Shown here: positions 31,907 to 41,153 of the stretch, piece by piece
Layout: every line of letters begins with the position of its first letter
Position numbering within the stretch: the stretch's first letter is position 1
Assembly (NCBI RefSeq): GCF_042643245.1
Contig: NZ_JBHRSK010000004.1
Coordinates: 930,001 to 994,000, forward strand
Length of the DNA: 64,000 bases
Direction of reading: 5' to 3'
Origin: Acidimangrovimonas pyrenivorans
GTDB taxonomy: Bacteria > Pseudomonadota > Alphaproteobacteria > Rhodobacterales > Rhodobacteraceae
The notes under the pieces: model-generated
The model's input: the letters and a program-made list of their open reading frames with translations, nothing else
The model's database searches: none
What the model was told of the DNA's origin: nothing
Translations under genes and position numbers: made by a program

Positions 31907-33550
31907 ATGATCACGTCTCTCAGCCTCGAAGAGCGCCGGATCGCGCTCTTTCTGGCCGCCGCGCTCGCCCTGCTGGGATGGGCGATGGCGGCCCTCGCCC
32001 GGCACGGCGTCATGGCCGTTCACGGGGCAATGGCCGGCACGCTGGGGCTTGCCCTCGTCTTCGCCATCGGCGGCGCGCTCTACGATCCGGCCCCCGGTCC
32101 GGAGCGTCTTGGTCGCTACTACGACGCCCCGACGCGGTTCGGCATCGGGGCCACCCTCGTCTGGGCGCTGGTCGGCATGGCGGTCGGCGTCTGGGTCGCG
32201 GCGTTGCTGTTCTGGCCCGAGGCGACGCCCAAGCTGCCCTGGACGAGCTTCGGACGGCTGCGGCCGGTCCACACGACCGGGGTGATCTTCGGCTTCGGCG
32301 GCAACGCATTGATCGCCACCTCGTTCTACGTGCTGCAACGCACCTCTCGGGCGCGGCTGGCCGACTCGATCAGCCCCTGGGTCGTGCTGATCGGCTACAA
32401 CCTGTTCTGCGTCTGGGCGACCACCGGCTACCTGATGGGCAGCACCCAGTCGAAAGAGTATGCCGAAGCGGAATGGTATGCAGACCTCTGGCTCGTGCTG
32501 GTCTGGATCACCTATTTCGCGCTCTACATCCGCACGCTGGCGCGCCGCAACGAGCCGCATATCTACGTCGCCAACTGGTATTACCTGGCCTTCATCCTGG
32601 TGGTGGCGATGCTGCACATCGTCGACAACCTGGCCCTGCCGGTCAGCTTCACGGCGGCGAAGAGCTTCACCATCTGGTCGGGCGTCCAGGATGCGATGGT
32701 CCAGTGGTGGTATGGCCACAACGCCGTCGCCTTCTTCCTGACCTCCGGCTTTCTCGGCATGCTCTACTACTTCCTGCCGGTGCGCTCGGGGCGGCCGATT
32801 TGGTCCTACCGGCTCTCGATCGTCAGCTTCTGGGGGATCGTCTTCTTCTACATCTGGGTCGGCTCCCACCACCTGCATTACACCGCCCTGCCCTACTGGG
32901 TGCAGACATTGGGCATGACTTTCTCGGTGATGCTGCTGGTGCCGTCCTGGGCCTCGGCCGGCAATGCCATCGCCACGCTCAACGGCGCCTGGCACAAGGT
33001 GCGCGACGACGCCACGCTGCGCTTCATGTTCGTGGCGGCGGTCTTCTACGGCCTGTCGACCTTCGAGGGCTCCTTCCTTGCGATCCGGCCGGTCAACGCG
33101 TTGTCGCATTACACCGACTGGACGGTGGGGCACGTGCATTCGGGCACGCTGGGCTGGGTCGCGATGATCATCTTCGGCGCGCTCTACACGCTGGTGCCGA
33201 AGCTTGCCGGCCGCGAGACCATGGTCTGGCCGCGGGCGATCGAATGGCATTTCTGGCTCGCGATCGCGGGAACGCTGATCTACGTCGTCTCGATGTGGAA
33301 CGCCGGCATCACCCAGGGGCTGATGTGGCGCAGCTATGCCGCGAACGGCACGCTGGCCTACAGCTTCCTGCAATCGGTGCAGGCGATGGCGCCCTATTAC
33401 CTGCTGCGCACCATCGGCGGCGCGCTCTACCTGACCGGCACGGTGATCTGCGCCCTCAACTGCCGCGCCACGATGCGCGCGGCTTCTTCCCCGGTCGCGG
33501 GCCATGATCGCCCCCTGGCCACGGCACCGGCACTGGCACCGGCGGAGTGA
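31907..33550 (+). CDS. ccoN: cbb3-type cytochrome c oxidase subunit I
   Basis: A 547-residue heme-copper oxidase subunit with about 12 membrane helices. CcoN features are clear: RPVHTTGVIFGFGGNALIA, WWYGHNAVAFFLTSGFLGML (CuB His and cross-linked Tyr), GSHHLHYTALPYW (CuB His-His) and LSHYTDWTVGHVHSGTLGW (heme His ligands). It catalyses O2 reduction in the high-affinity terminal oxidase. Follows nsrR copy 2 closely and precedes ccoO by a few bases. Confidence 0.93.
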   Translation: MITSLSLEERRIALFLAAALALLGWAMAALARHGVMAVHGAMAGTLGLALVFAIGGALYDPAPGPERLGRYYDAPTRFGIGATLVWALVGMAVGVWVAALLFWPEATPKLPWTSFGRLRPVHTTGVIFGFGGNALIATSFYVLQRTSRARLADSISPWVVLIGYNLFCVWATTGYLMGSTQSKEYAEAEWYADLWLVLVWITYFALYIRTLARRNEPHIYVANWYYLAFILVVAMLHIVDNLALPVSFTAAKSFTIWSGVQDAMVQWWYGHNAVAFFLTSGFLGMLYYFLPVRSGRPIWSYRLSIVSFWGIVFFYIWVGSHHLHYTALPYWVQTLGMTFSVMLLVPSWASAGNAIATLNGAWHKVRDDATLRFMFVAAVFYGLSTFEGSFLAIRPVNALSHYTDWTVGHVHSGTLGWVAMIIFGALYTLVPKLAGRETMVWPRAIEWHFWLAIAGTLIYVVSMWNAGITQGLMWRSYAANGTLAYSFLQSVQAMAPYYLLRTIGGALYLTGTVICALNCRATMRAASSPVAGHDRPLATAPALAPAE

Positions 33551-33553
33551 TCC

Positions 33554-34282
33554 ATGCTCAGACTGCACTACAATCTCGAGAAGCTGTCGATGGCGCTGGT
33601 TGCTACGATCATTCTGGCGGCCTCGGTCGGCGGCCTGGTCGAGATCGCGCCGCTGTTCACCATCGCCGACACGGTGAAGATGCCCGCCGATCTGCGGCCC
33701 TACACGCCGCTGGAGCTTGCCGGGCGCGAGATCTTCATCCGCGAGGGCTGCTACGCCTGCCACAGCCAGATGATCCGCAGTCTCGGCGACGAGCTCGACC
33801 GCTACGGCCCCTATTCGCTGGCGGCCGAGTCGGCCTACGACCACCCGATGCTGTGGGGCTCCAAGCGGACCGGACCCGATCTTGCCCGGGTCGGCGGCAA
33901 GTATTCGGACGCCTGGCATGTCGCCCACCTGACCGAGCCGCGCGACGTCGTGCCGGCTTCGATCATGCCCGCCTATCCCTGGCTGCTGCGCCCCCTCGAC
34001 ACGGGCCAGTTGAGCGCGATGCTCGCCACCCTGGCCAGGCTCGGCGTGCCCTATGACAAGGCGATGATCGCCAATGCCGAGCGCGACGCGCTGGCCCAGA
34101 GCCGCCCCGACAGCGACGGCGCCGAGGCCGTCCAGCTTCGCTACGGCAAACGCGTCGTCCTGCGCGCCTTCGACGGCAACCCGGCAGAGCTGACCGAGAT
34201 GGACGCGCTGGTCGCCTATCTGCAGGCGCTCGGCACCCTGACACAGGTGGCCTACGGCACGCAGCGCGGGGACCCGTCGTGA
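33554..34282 (+). CDS. ccoO: cbb3-type oxidase subunit II, monoheme cytochrome c
   Basis: A 242-residue membrane-anchored cytochrome with one N-terminal helix and the heme motif CYACH at residues 66-70, followed by the family segment SQMIRSLGDELDRYG and axial Met candidates (SIMPAYPWLL). Passes electrons to the CcoN active site. Overlaps ccoQ by four bases. Confidence 0.93.
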   Translation: MLRLHYNLEKLSMALVATIILAASVGGLVEIAPLFTIADTVKMPADLRPYTPLELAGREIFIREGCYACHSQMIRSLGDELDRYGPYSLAAESAYDHPMLWGSKRTGPDLARVGGKYSDAWHVAHLTEPRDVVPASIMPAYPWLLRPLDTGQLSAMLATLARLGVPYDKAMIANAERDALAQSRPDSDGAEAVQLRYGKRVVLRAFDGNPAELTEMDALVAYLQALGTLTQVAYGTQRGDPS

Positions 34283-34455
34283 CCCACGAAACGCTTGTCT
34301 ATATCGCAAAGACCTTCGGCCTGCTCTGGATGATGGCCTTTTTCGTGGTCGTCCTGCTGCGCGCCTACCGGCCCGGGGCGCGCGCGCGCCATGACCGGGC
34401 GGCGCGGTCGATCCTGGTCGAGGCGGCAATTCCCCAGCCGGAGGACCCCAGATGA
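34279..34455 (+). CDS. ccoQ: cbb3-type oxidase subunit CcoQ/FixQ-like
   Basis: A 58-residue protein starting at GTG 34279 (GTGA overlap with ccoO). One membrane helix (GLLWMMAFFVVVLLRAY) followed by RPGARARHDRAARSIL, the usual CcoQ shape. It stabilises the CcoP-CcoNO complex. Not seen as an ATG-initiated reading frame, but position and topology are decisive. Overlaps ccoP by four bases. Confidence 0.85.
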   Translation: MTHETLVYIAKTFGLLWMMAFFVVVLLRAYRPGARARHDRAARSILVEAAIPQPEDPR

Positions 34456-35342
34456 CCCGAGACCGCCCAAACGCGCACGGCGCCGGCGAAATCGATCCGG
34501 TGACCGGCTACGAAACCACCGGGCATGTCTGGAACGGCATTCGCGAGCTCAACACGCCCTTCCCGCGCATCGTCATCTGGGCGCTGGCGCTCACCTTCAC
34601 CTATGCGGTGATCGCCTGGGTGCTGCTGCCGGCCTGGCCCCTGGGACGGACCCACACCAAGGGTGTCCTGGGACTCGATCAGGGCGCTGCGGCCGTTGCC
34701 GGCTATCACGAGCTCGCGGCGCGGCGGCAGGATTGGCTGACGCGCTTCGCCACGCCGGACTTCGCCGCGCTGCAGGCCGATACCGGGCTGATGCGCCTTG
34801 CCATGCCCGCCGCCGCCCGGCTCTTTGCCGACAACTGCGCCGCCTGCCACGGCCCCCGGGCGACGGGCGGGCCGGGCTTTCCCGACCTGGCCGACAGCAC
34901 CTGGCTCTGGGGCGGCGACCCTAAGACGGTGGCCGAGACGGTGCGTCTGGGCATCAATGGCACCGACCCCGACACTCGCTTCGCCCAGATGCCCAGCTTC
35001 GACTGGGTCGACCACTCCGAACGCCGGAAGCTCGCGGCCTATGTCGCCGCGCTTCCCGGCGGTCACAGCGATCCGGACAGTCCCGAAGCGGCCTTCTTTT
35101 CCGAGAACTGCGCCGCCTGCCACGGCGAGGGCGGCACGGGAGGGCTGGGCAGTGGCGCCCCGTCGCTGACCGACCGATCGGTGATCTATGGCCAGGACAT
35201 CAGCACCGTGGAGCGGACCTTGAAGACGGGGCGACAGGGGGTCATGCCGTCGTGGAACCGGCGGCTTTCCGAGGAACAGATCAACCTGCTGGCGCTCTAT
35301 GTCAGCCGCCTGTCCGCCACCGCGTCGCAGGGGCGGGAATGA
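34452..35342 (+). CDS. ccoP: cbb3-type oxidase subunit III, diheme cytochrome c
   Basis: A 296-residue protein with an N-terminal FixP_N helix region (EIDPVTGYETTGHVWNGI) and two heme-binding motifs CAACH at 129-133 and 220-224. It relays electrons from soluble cytochromes or cupredoxins into the oxidase. Coupled to ccoQ and to the small gene at 35339 by ATGA overlaps. Confidence 0.93.
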   Translation: MTRDRPNAHGAGEIDPVTGYETTGHVWNGIRELNTPFPRIVIWALALTFTYAVIAWVLLPAWPLGRTHTKGVLGLDQGAAAVAGYHELAARRQDWLTRFATPDFAALQADTGLMRLAMPAAARLFADNCAACHGPRATGGPGFPDLADSTWLWGGDPKTVAETVRLGINGTDPDTRFAQMPSFDWVDHSERRKLAAYVAALPGGHSDPDSPEAAFFSENCAACHGEGGTGGLGSGAPSLTDRSVIYGQDISTVERTLKTGRQGVMPSWNRRLSEEQINLLALYVSRLSATASQGRE

Positions 35343-35500
35343 CCGCCCGCGCGCAGATACGCCTCGCCCTCCTCGGGGCGCTGGCAGGCGCCTCCCTGTT
35401 CGTCGCCGCGAATGTCCATCTGATCGTCAGGGCGGTTCAAAGCCAGCCGGCCTGCACCGCGACCGAAGCCGGGCCGATGCCGGCCCAACGTGCCTGTTGA
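35339..35500 (+). CDS. Small membrane protein after ccoP
   Basis: A 53-residue protein (MTARAQIRLALLGALAGASL) with a single hydrophobic segment and two cysteines near the C-terminus. Starts by ATGA overlap with ccoP and ends 10 nt before the DUF2189 gene, so it belongs to the oxidase operon. Possibly an accessory or assembly peptide; not recognised. Confidence 0.6.
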   Translation: MTARAQIRLALLGALAGASLFVAANVHLIVRAVQSQPACTATEAGPMPAQRAC

Positions 35501-35510
35501 AAGGACCGAC

Positions 35511-36305
35511 ATGCTCGAACCGCTGCCGACCCTGCGCCCGCCCCTGCGCCCGCCGTCCGCCCTGGGCCGAAACCTTCCCACGCGCACGGCACTTGCCTGG
35601 TTCGCCACCGGCTGGACCGATTTCCGCGACAGGCCGGGGCCGAGCCTGGCCTATGGCCTGGCCCTGCTCGCCCTGTCCTACGGGGTGCTCGCGGCACTCT
35701 GGAGAACGGGCCTGCTGTTCCTGGCGCTGCCGTCCCTCGCCGGCTTCCTGATCGTCGGGCCGTTCCTGGCGGTCGGGCTCTACGAGAAAAGCCGCCGCCG
35801 CGCTGCGGGACAGACGACAACGCTGGGAAAGATGCTGCTGATCCGCCCCCGCGCCGGCGGACAGCTCGCCCATGCCGGCCTCCTGCTGTGCCTGCTGGTC
35901 TTGTTCTGGCTCCGCGCCGCGGATCTTCTCTACGCGCTGTTCTTCGGTCTCGCCCCGGTTCCGGGCGCCGAGGCCGCGCTGCTCGACGTGCTGACGACGC
36001 CGCGCGGATGGCTCCTGGTCGTGACCGGCACCGGGGTCGGCGCGCTTTTCGCCGCCTTCGCCTTCGCGACCAGCGTGTTCGCGATCCCGATGCTCGCTTT
36101 CGAAAGGCGCGATGCCCTGACGGCGCTGGGTCTGAGCTTCGCCATGACCGCCCGGAACCTGCGGGTGATGCTGGCCTGGGGCGCGATTGTCGCCGCCGGC
36201 TTGGCGCTCTCGGCACTCGGCGGCCTGGTTCCGCTCGCCGTCCTGTTTCCCGTCCTCGGCCATGGAACCTGGCACGCCTACAAGGCCATCCGGATGACGG
36301 ATTGA
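35511..36305 (+). CDS. DUF2189 membrane protein
   Basis: A 264-residue polytopic protein with about six hydrophobic segments and the DUF2189 pattern ALAWFATGWTDFRDRPGPSLAYG, IVGPFLAVGLYEKSRR and a terminal HGTWHAYKAIRM. The family frequently accompanies cbb3 and nitrogen-oxide genes in alphaproteobacteria; its role is not known. ATG 35511 sits behind GAAAGGACC. Confidence 0.8.
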   Translation: MLEPLPTLRPPLRPPSALGRNLPTRTALAWFATGWTDFRDRPGPSLAYGLALLALSYGVLAALWRTGLLFLALPSLAGFLIVGPFLAVGLYEKSRRRAAGQTTTLGKMLLIRPRAGGQLAHAGLLLCLLVLFWLRAADLLYALFFGLAPVPGAEAALLDVLTTPRGWLLVVTGTGVGALFAAFAFATSVFAIPMLAFERRDALTALGLSFAMTARNLRVMLAWGAIVAAGLALSALGGLVPLAVLFPVLGHGTWHAYKAIRMTD

Positions 36306-36385
36306 AGGCTTTCGCCTGTTCGCACCACCGGTGAGCAACGCCGCGCGGCAGCGGAAACAGAGAGGCCCCGGGGCCAAGGTCCGGC

Positions 36386-37081
36386 TCAGGCGGAGGGCTG
36401 CCCGCCCGAGATCGCCGCGTCGATCGTTTCGAGATGTCGGCGCATCGCCGCCTCGGCCGCCGCCGCATCGCGCCGTGCAATGGCCGCGACGACCTCAGCG
36501 TGCTGGTCGCTGTGCAGCCCGGTGAACTCGGTCACCCCGATCCGCCGATAGGTGCGATCCCACTCGCGCTGCCAGGCGGCACGGCGGCGGGCGTCGGAGA
36601 GATAGGACAGCAAGGCGCCGAGCACGGGATTCCGTGCCGCCCCGGCGACGGCGCCGTGAAAGGCGCTGTCGGCCTGTTCGCAGCCGGCACGGTCCCGTGC
36701 CGTCCGCCCGGCCGACACACAGTGCTCCAGCAGGCCGATGTCGTCGGCTCCGGCCCGGCGGGCTGCGGCCGCCGCGACCTGCGGTTCGAGCAGCAACCGG
36801 GCGTCCATCAAGTCGCGCGGCGAGGTCGCCTCGATCAGGAGCCGATCGCGCAGCGGCCGTCCGGCCGGGCGGCGGCCGAGGAAGGTGCCCTGGCCGACAT
36901 GGCGCCAGATCTCGCCCTCGGCCTCGAGCCTGTCGAGCGCCGCGCGCAGGGTCTCGCGGCTGCAGCCGATCCGGCTCGCCAGGCGGCGCTCGGCGGGTAG
37001 CCGGTCGCCGACCGAAAGCCCCTCCGCCTCGATCCAGGCCCGCAATCGGACCAGCGCGTCGTCTTTGCTGCTGCGCGTCAC
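36386..37081 (-). CDS. GntR/FadR family transcriptional regulator
   Basis: About 231 residues from GTG 37081 (VTRSSKDDALVRLRAWIEAEG). Winged helix PAERRLASRIGCSRETLRAALDRLEAEGEI, then an all-helical FCD effector domain with metal-binding histidines (DSAFHGAV, SDQHAEVV, RRHLETID). The GTG is favoured because the longer frame lacks homology and GGGGCGGAT precedes it. Divergent from the TSUP permease gene, which it probably regulates. Confidence 0.82.
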   Translation of the reverse strand: MTRSSKDDALVRLRAWIEAEGLSVGDRLPAERRLASRIGCSRETLRAALDRLEAEGEIWRHVGQGTFLGRRPAGRPLRDRLLIEATSPRDLMDARLLLEPQVAAAAARRAGADDIGLLEHCVSAGRTARDRAGCEQADSAFHGAVAGAARNPVLGALLSYLSDARRRAAWQREWDRTYRRIGVTEFTGLHSDQHAEVVAAIARRDAAAAEAAMRRHLETIDAAISGGQPSA

Positions 37082-37095
37082 ATCCGCCCCATGTT

Positions 37096-37116
37096 CAGAC
37101 CAATTTGCAGACCAAT
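37096..37116. promoter_or_regulatory. Possible GntR operator half-sites
   Basis: CAGACCAAT occurs twice as a direct repeat (37096-37104, 37108-37116), 12 bp apart. ACCAA/TTGGT is the half-site of FadR-subfamily operators, normally arranged as an inverted repeat. Lies between the divergent GntR and TSUP genes. Confidence 0.35.
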
Positions 37117-37163
37117 GCCCGGGTCTACCAGAAGGCGCAATCCGATTCAGACAGGGGGCCTCC

Positions 37164-37913
37164 ATGTTCTCGACATTCGCCATCCTCGCTGCCGGCTTCG
37201 CGGCCGGCATCCTCAACGCCGTCGCCGGCGGCGGCACCTTCCTGACCTTCCCGGCCCTGGTCTGGGCCGGGGCCCCGCCGGTCTCTGCCAATGCCACCGC
37301 GACGCTCTCGGCCCTGCCCGGCTACCTGTCCAGCGCCTGGGCCTTTCGCCACCATGTCCGGGCCGAGGGGGCATTGACGCTGGTCTCGGTCATGCTCTGC
37401 GCGTGCCTGGGCGGGTTGCTCGGCGCCGGCCTGCTGCTGCTGACCCCGGGCAAGGCCTTCTCGGCCCTGGTGCCCTGGCTCCTGCTGCTGGCGACCGCCG
37501 CCTTCGCGGCCGGACCCTTCCTGCTGGCCTTGCTGCGGCGGCGCGGCGTGCCAGCCGCCGGCCCGGCGGTCTCCGCCGCGGCGCTGGTCGCGGTCTCGCT
37601 CTACGGCGGCTATTTCAACGGCGGGCTGGGGATCATGCTGCTCGCCGTCTTCGGACTGCTCGGGTTCAGCGACCTGCACGGGATGAACGGGTTGAAGAAC
37701 CTGCTTTCGGCGGTCCTGTCGATCGTCGCGGTGGTCACCTACATCACTGCCGGGCTGATCTCGTGGCCGGCGGCCTTGCTGATGGCGCCGGCCACGACCG
37801 CCGGCGGCTATCTCGGCGCATGGCTGGCGCGGCGGATCCCGGACATGCGCCTGCTGCGCGGCGGCATCACGGCGATCGGCGTGGCGATGACCGTGGCCTT
37901 CTTCCTGATCTGA
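37164..37913 (+). CDS. TSUP family (TauE/SafE) anion permease
   Basis: A 249-residue protein with about eight membrane helices and both TSUP signatures: AGILNAVAGGGTFLTFPALV near the N-terminus and LYGGYFNGGLGIMLLAVFGL in the middle. The family moves sulfur-containing or carboxylate anions such as sulfite, sulfoacetate or organic acids. Divergent from the GntR regulator. Substrate not deducible. Confidence 0.88.
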   Translation: MFSTFAILAAGFAAGILNAVAGGGTFLTFPALVWAGAPPVSANATATLSALPGYLSSAWAFRHHVRAEGALTLVSVMLCACLGGLLGAGLLLLTPGKAFSALVPWLLLLATAAFAAGPFLLALLRRRGVPAAGPAVSAAALVAVSLYGGYFNGGLGIMLLAVFGLLGFSDLHGMNGLKNLLSAVLSIVAVVTYITAGLISWPAALLMAPATTAGGYLGAWLARRIPDMRLLRGGITAIGVAMTVAFFLI

Positions 37914-37948
37914 AGCCAACATGTCCTGTGCTGCATGCGGCACGACAC

Positions 37949-37970
37949 CGCCGGGCGCCGGGGCCCGGCG
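37949..37970. terminator. Hairpin between convergent TSUP and ABC genes
   Basis: Eight-base-pair stem CGCCGGGC (37949-37956) with GCCCGGCG (37963-37970) and a six-base loop, 35 nt after the TSUP stop and 65 nt from the ABC ATPase stop. No T-tract. Confidence 0.35.
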
Positions 37971-38035
37971 AGGATGGCGTGACAACGATGAAGGAAGACT
38001 TCGATGATGCCGTCGCACCCGAGCTTCGGTTCCTG

Positions 38036-38746
38036 CTATGCGATTGCCCGGCCCTCCCCCACCTCCTCGTGGGTCACGCCGTCGCGGATGTGATAGATGC
38101 GCTTGAAGGTCGGGATGATCTTCTCGTCATGGGTGACGACGACGATCGCGGTTTCGAACTGCCGGGCCATCTGATTGAGGATACGCATCACCGCCATCGC
38201 CCGCTGGCTGTCGAGCGGCGCAGTCGGCTCGTCCGCCAGGATCACCGGCGGACGGTTGACGAGTCCGCGGGCGATGGCGACGCGTTGCTGTTCACCGCCC
38301 GAAAGCTGCGACGGCATCGCCCGCGCGCGGTGGCGGACGTCGAGCGCCTCGAGCAGGTCGAGGGCACGGCGCCGCGCCTCGGCGTTGGGCGCGCCGGCCA
38401 GCATCGGCAGAAGCGCCACGTTGTCGGTGACGTCGAGAAACGGGATCAGATAGGGCGCCTGGAAGACGAAGCCGATCTTGTCGCGCCGCAAGGCCCGCAG
38501 GTCGCGCACCTGCCAGCCGTCCGCGTAGATCACCTCGTCGCCCAGCGTCATGCGCCCCGCCGTCGGGTCGATCACGGCGCCGAGGCACTTGAGCAACGTG
38601 CTCTTGCCAGATCCGGACGGGCCGATCAGGCCAACCACCTCGCCCGGCTCGACCCGCATGTCGACGCCCTTGAGCGCGTCGACCGCGGTGTCGCCCGCCC
38701 CGTAGCGTTTGCGCAGCCCTTCGATATGGATGCCGTTGCCGCCCAT
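38036..38746 (-). CDS. ABC exporter ATP-binding protein, DevA/MacB type
   Basis: A 236-residue ATPase: Walker A GPSGSGKSTLLKCLGAVIDP, signature LSGGEQQRVAIARGLV, Walker B VILADEPTAPLDSQ. The sequence is of the LolD/MacB class that works with FtsX-type permeases. Last gene of a membrane-fusion protein, permease, ATPase operon and separated from the permease stop by one base. Confidence 0.9.
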   Translation of the reverse strand: MGGNGIHIEGLRKRYGAGDTAVDALKGVDMRVEPGEVVGLIGPSGSGKSTLLKCLGAVIDPTAGRMTLGDEVIYADGWQVRDLRALRRDKIGFVFQAPYLIPFLDVTDNVALLPMLAGAPNAEARRRALDLLEALDVRHRARAMPSQLSGGEQQRVAIARGLVNRPPVILADEPTAPLDSQRAMAVMRILNQMARQFETAIVVVTHDEKIIPTFKRIYHIRDGVTHEEVGEGRAIA

Positions 38747-38747
38747 C

Positions 38748-39953
38748 TCAGCCCCCGATCGCCTCGGCCGGATCGACCTGCAGCGCCACCCGGATGGCGA
38801 TGACGCTGGCCAGCGCGCAGATCGCCATGACCACGAAGAAGCCGGCGAGACTGTCCCCCGGGATCAGCAGAACGTATTTCGGGAAGATCGGCGCCGCGAA
38901 GGTCGCGGTGATCTTTCCGACCGAGAAGCCGATCGCACCCAGGGCCAGCGCCTGCTGAAGGATCATCGTCGCGATGGTGCGGTTGCGCGTCCCGATCAGC
39001 TTGAGCACCGCGATCTCGCGGATCTTGTCCATCGTCAGGGTGTAGATGATGAAGGCGACGATGGCGGCGCTGACCACCGCGAGGATCACCAGGAACATCC
39101 CGATCTGGCGCGACGAGGTCGAGATCAGCTTGCCGACCAGGATCTCCTCCATCTGGGCCCGGGTGTAGACGGTCAGCCGCTTCCAGCGCCGGATCTCGGC
39201 GGCAACCCGGTCGGGATCGGCGCCCCGGTCGAGGCGGACGAGAACCGCGTTGACATAGGTGTTGCTGGTCTGGCTCGCCTGCACCGCGTCCAGCAGGCCG
39301 GGCACGGTAGGACGGTTGAACACCGGGTTCGCCTCGGTCCGGCGCCGGTTCTGCCAGATCGCGTCGTTATCCTTGAGGAATTGCGCCTCCTGCGCATCCT
39401 TGAGCGGGATGAAGATCATCGGATCGCCGGCCGAAGAGACCACCCGGCGGGTGAGACCGACGACGTCGTAATCGTTGCGACGGATCCGGATCTTCGCGCC
39501 CAGTTGGAACCCCGTCGAGATGTCGGCCACGGCCTCGTAATGACCCCGGGTGATCTGGCGCCCGGCGATCAGGTAGGGCGGCCAGCCAGGCGATCCGCCG
39601 ACACCGCCCGGCGCGATGCCGACGATCATCGCGCGCACGTCGCGCGCTCCGCTGCGCACCTGCATCGTCAGGTAGGTCACGTTCGCCGCCGCGGCCACGC
39701 CCGGCACGGCCAGCACAGAGCGGTAGAGATCGTCGGGAAGGCTCGACGGTTCCGCATAGGGGCCAAGCGTGTCGCGCTGGACGACCCAGACATCGGCACC
39801 GCTGTTGTCGAGCAGCGCCTTGCCGTCGTCGACCATGCCGCGGTAGACGCCAGCCATCGTCAGGGTCACGCCGATCAACAGGCCAAGGCCGACGCCGGTG
39901 AAGACGAACTTGCCCCAGGAATGGAAGATGTCGCGGCCGGCGAGGCTGATCAT
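38748..39953 (-). CDS. ABC exporter permease, DevC/FtsX type
   Basis: A 401-residue protein with one N-terminal helix, a large periplasmic MacB-type domain (about 45-270) and three C-terminal helices (IGMFLVILAVVSAAIVAFII onward) ending in the VALQVDPAEAIGG motif typical of the DevC/MacB class. Exports a lipid, peptide or small molecule across the envelope with the fusion protein upstream. Start overlaps the fusion-protein gene by four bases. Confidence 0.88.
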   Translation of the reverse strand: MISLAGRDIFHSWGKFVFTGVGLGLLIGVTLTMAGVYRGMVDDGKALLDNSGADVWVVQRDTLGPYAEPSSLPDDLYRSVLAVPGVAAAANVTYLTMQVRSGARDVRAMIVGIAPGGVGGSPGWPPYLIAGRQITRGHYEAVADISTGFQLGAKIRIRRNDYDVVGLTRRVVSSAGDPMIFIPLKDAQEAQFLKDNDAIWQNRRRTEANPVFNRPTVPGLLDAVQASQTSNTYVNAVLVRLDRGADPDRVAAEIRRWKRLTVYTRAQMEEILVGKLISTSSRQIGMFLVILAVVSAAIVAFIIYTLTMDKIREIAVLKLIGTRNRTIATMILQQALALGAIGFSVGKITATFAAPIFPKYVLLIPGDSLAGFFVVMAICALASVIAIRVALQVDPAEAIGG

Positions 39954-41101
39954 GGCCGTCCCCCAGGCAGGGCATCGACGATATGGATGCGGCTTTGCGG
40001 ACCCAGCGCCCTCTCGCTGTAGACGACCACCCGGTCGCCCGCGCCGACTCCGTCGAGCAACTGGACATTGCCCTCCAGATCGCTTGCCCCGGGAGTGACC
40101 GCGACGAAGTGCGGCGCACCGTCGACGAGGCGCCAGACGCCGGTTGCGCCGTCGTGCTGCCTGAGGGCAGCATTCGGCACGACCGGCGCGGCCGGCAAGC
40201 CGGGCAATTCAATGGTGACCTCGGCCAATTCCCCCAGCGGCGGAAGTTGCGCGGGCGGCGTGTCGAAGACCACCTTCGCCAGCAACTCCTCGGTGACCGG
40301 ATCGGCCCGGGGCTCGACCCGCAGAACCTTGCCGGCGAAGGCCTGATCGCGGCGCGAACGAAGAACGATCCGCGCCGGCAGGTCTGCCCTCAACCCACCC
40401 GCGGCAACCTGGTCGACGCGGACATTCACCCACAGGCTGGCGGGATCGACGATCTCGATCACGCTCTGACCGGCGCCAACGGCCATCCCCGGATCCGCCG
40501 CGCGCCCCGTCACGATCCCGTCGGCCGGAGCCAGGAGCCGCAGGTTGTCGGCCTGAGCGGACAGCGCGCGGAGGTTGGCCCGGGCCTGGACCAATTCGGC
40601 CTGGACCTGAGCCAGCCCCGCCTCGGCACGCCGCAACTCCTGGCGACGGGTCGCCAGTTTCTCTTCGCTGGTCGTATGCGCGGCGAACAGGCGCTCGTAG
40701 CGCCTCGCCTCGACCGAGGCGAATTCGCGCCGGGTCTTCGCCTCCTGCAGCGCCGCCTCGGCCCGTCGCACCGTGGCCGCCTGCGCGGCCAGCCGATCCG
40801 GCAGATCGACCTGGGCCATTTCGGCCACGAGCTGCCCGGCGAAGACCCGATCGCCGACATCGACAGCGATCTGCGCGACACGCCCGGCCTGGGTGGGGCC
40901 GATCTTGTAGACGCGGCGCGCCTCGATGGTGCCGATCCCGAACAGGGCCGGCCGGATCGGACGCGCCGCGACCGTCGCCTCCGTCGCCGCGACCGGCGCA
41001 AGCGGCCCCGAGCGGAGCGCGACATAGGCCAGAAGCACGGCCAGCGCCCCGAGGACGAGGATCAGTGTCACTTTTCGGCGCCGCAAAGACGAAGTGGTCA
41101 T
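39950..41101 (-). CDS. Membrane-fusion (HlyD/DevB-like) periplasmic adaptor
   Basis: A 383-residue adaptor with an N-terminal membrane helix (VTLILVLGALAVLLAYVAL), two lipoyl-like half motifs flanking a coiled-coil hairpin (about residues 100-190, rich in Ala, Glu and Arg), and a beta-barrel domain. ATG 41101 is used because GAGAG precedes it and the helix then lies at the start. First gene of the exporter operon, with a TetR-type operator upstream. Confidence 0.87.
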   Translation of the reverse strand: MTTSSLRRRKVTLILVLGALAVLLAYVALRSGPLAPVAATEATVAARPIRPALFGIGTIEARRVYKIGPTQAGRVAQIAVDVGDRVFAGQLVAEMAQVDLPDRLAAQAATVRRAEAALQEAKTRREFASVEARRYERLFAAHTTSEEKLATRRQELRRAEAGLAQVQAELVQARANLRALSAQADNLRLLAPADGIVTGRAADPGMAVGAGQSVIEIVDPASLWVNVRVDQVAAGGLRADLPARIVLRSRRDQAFAGKVLRVEPRADPVTEELLAKVVFDTPPAQLPPLGELAEVTIELPGLPAAPVVPNAALRQHDGATGVWRLVDGAPHFVAVTPGASDLEGNVQLLDGVGAGDRVVVYSERALGPQSRIHIVDALPGGRP

Positions 41102-41153
41102 GTCAATCTCTCGGTTACGTCCATAGGGGTGGTTCGCCCGAAGGTGCTTCACT

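Noticed and set aside
31301..34429. 1042-residue open frame on the minus strand
   Set aside because: Antisense to nsrR copy 2, ccoN and ccoO; no recognisable motif.
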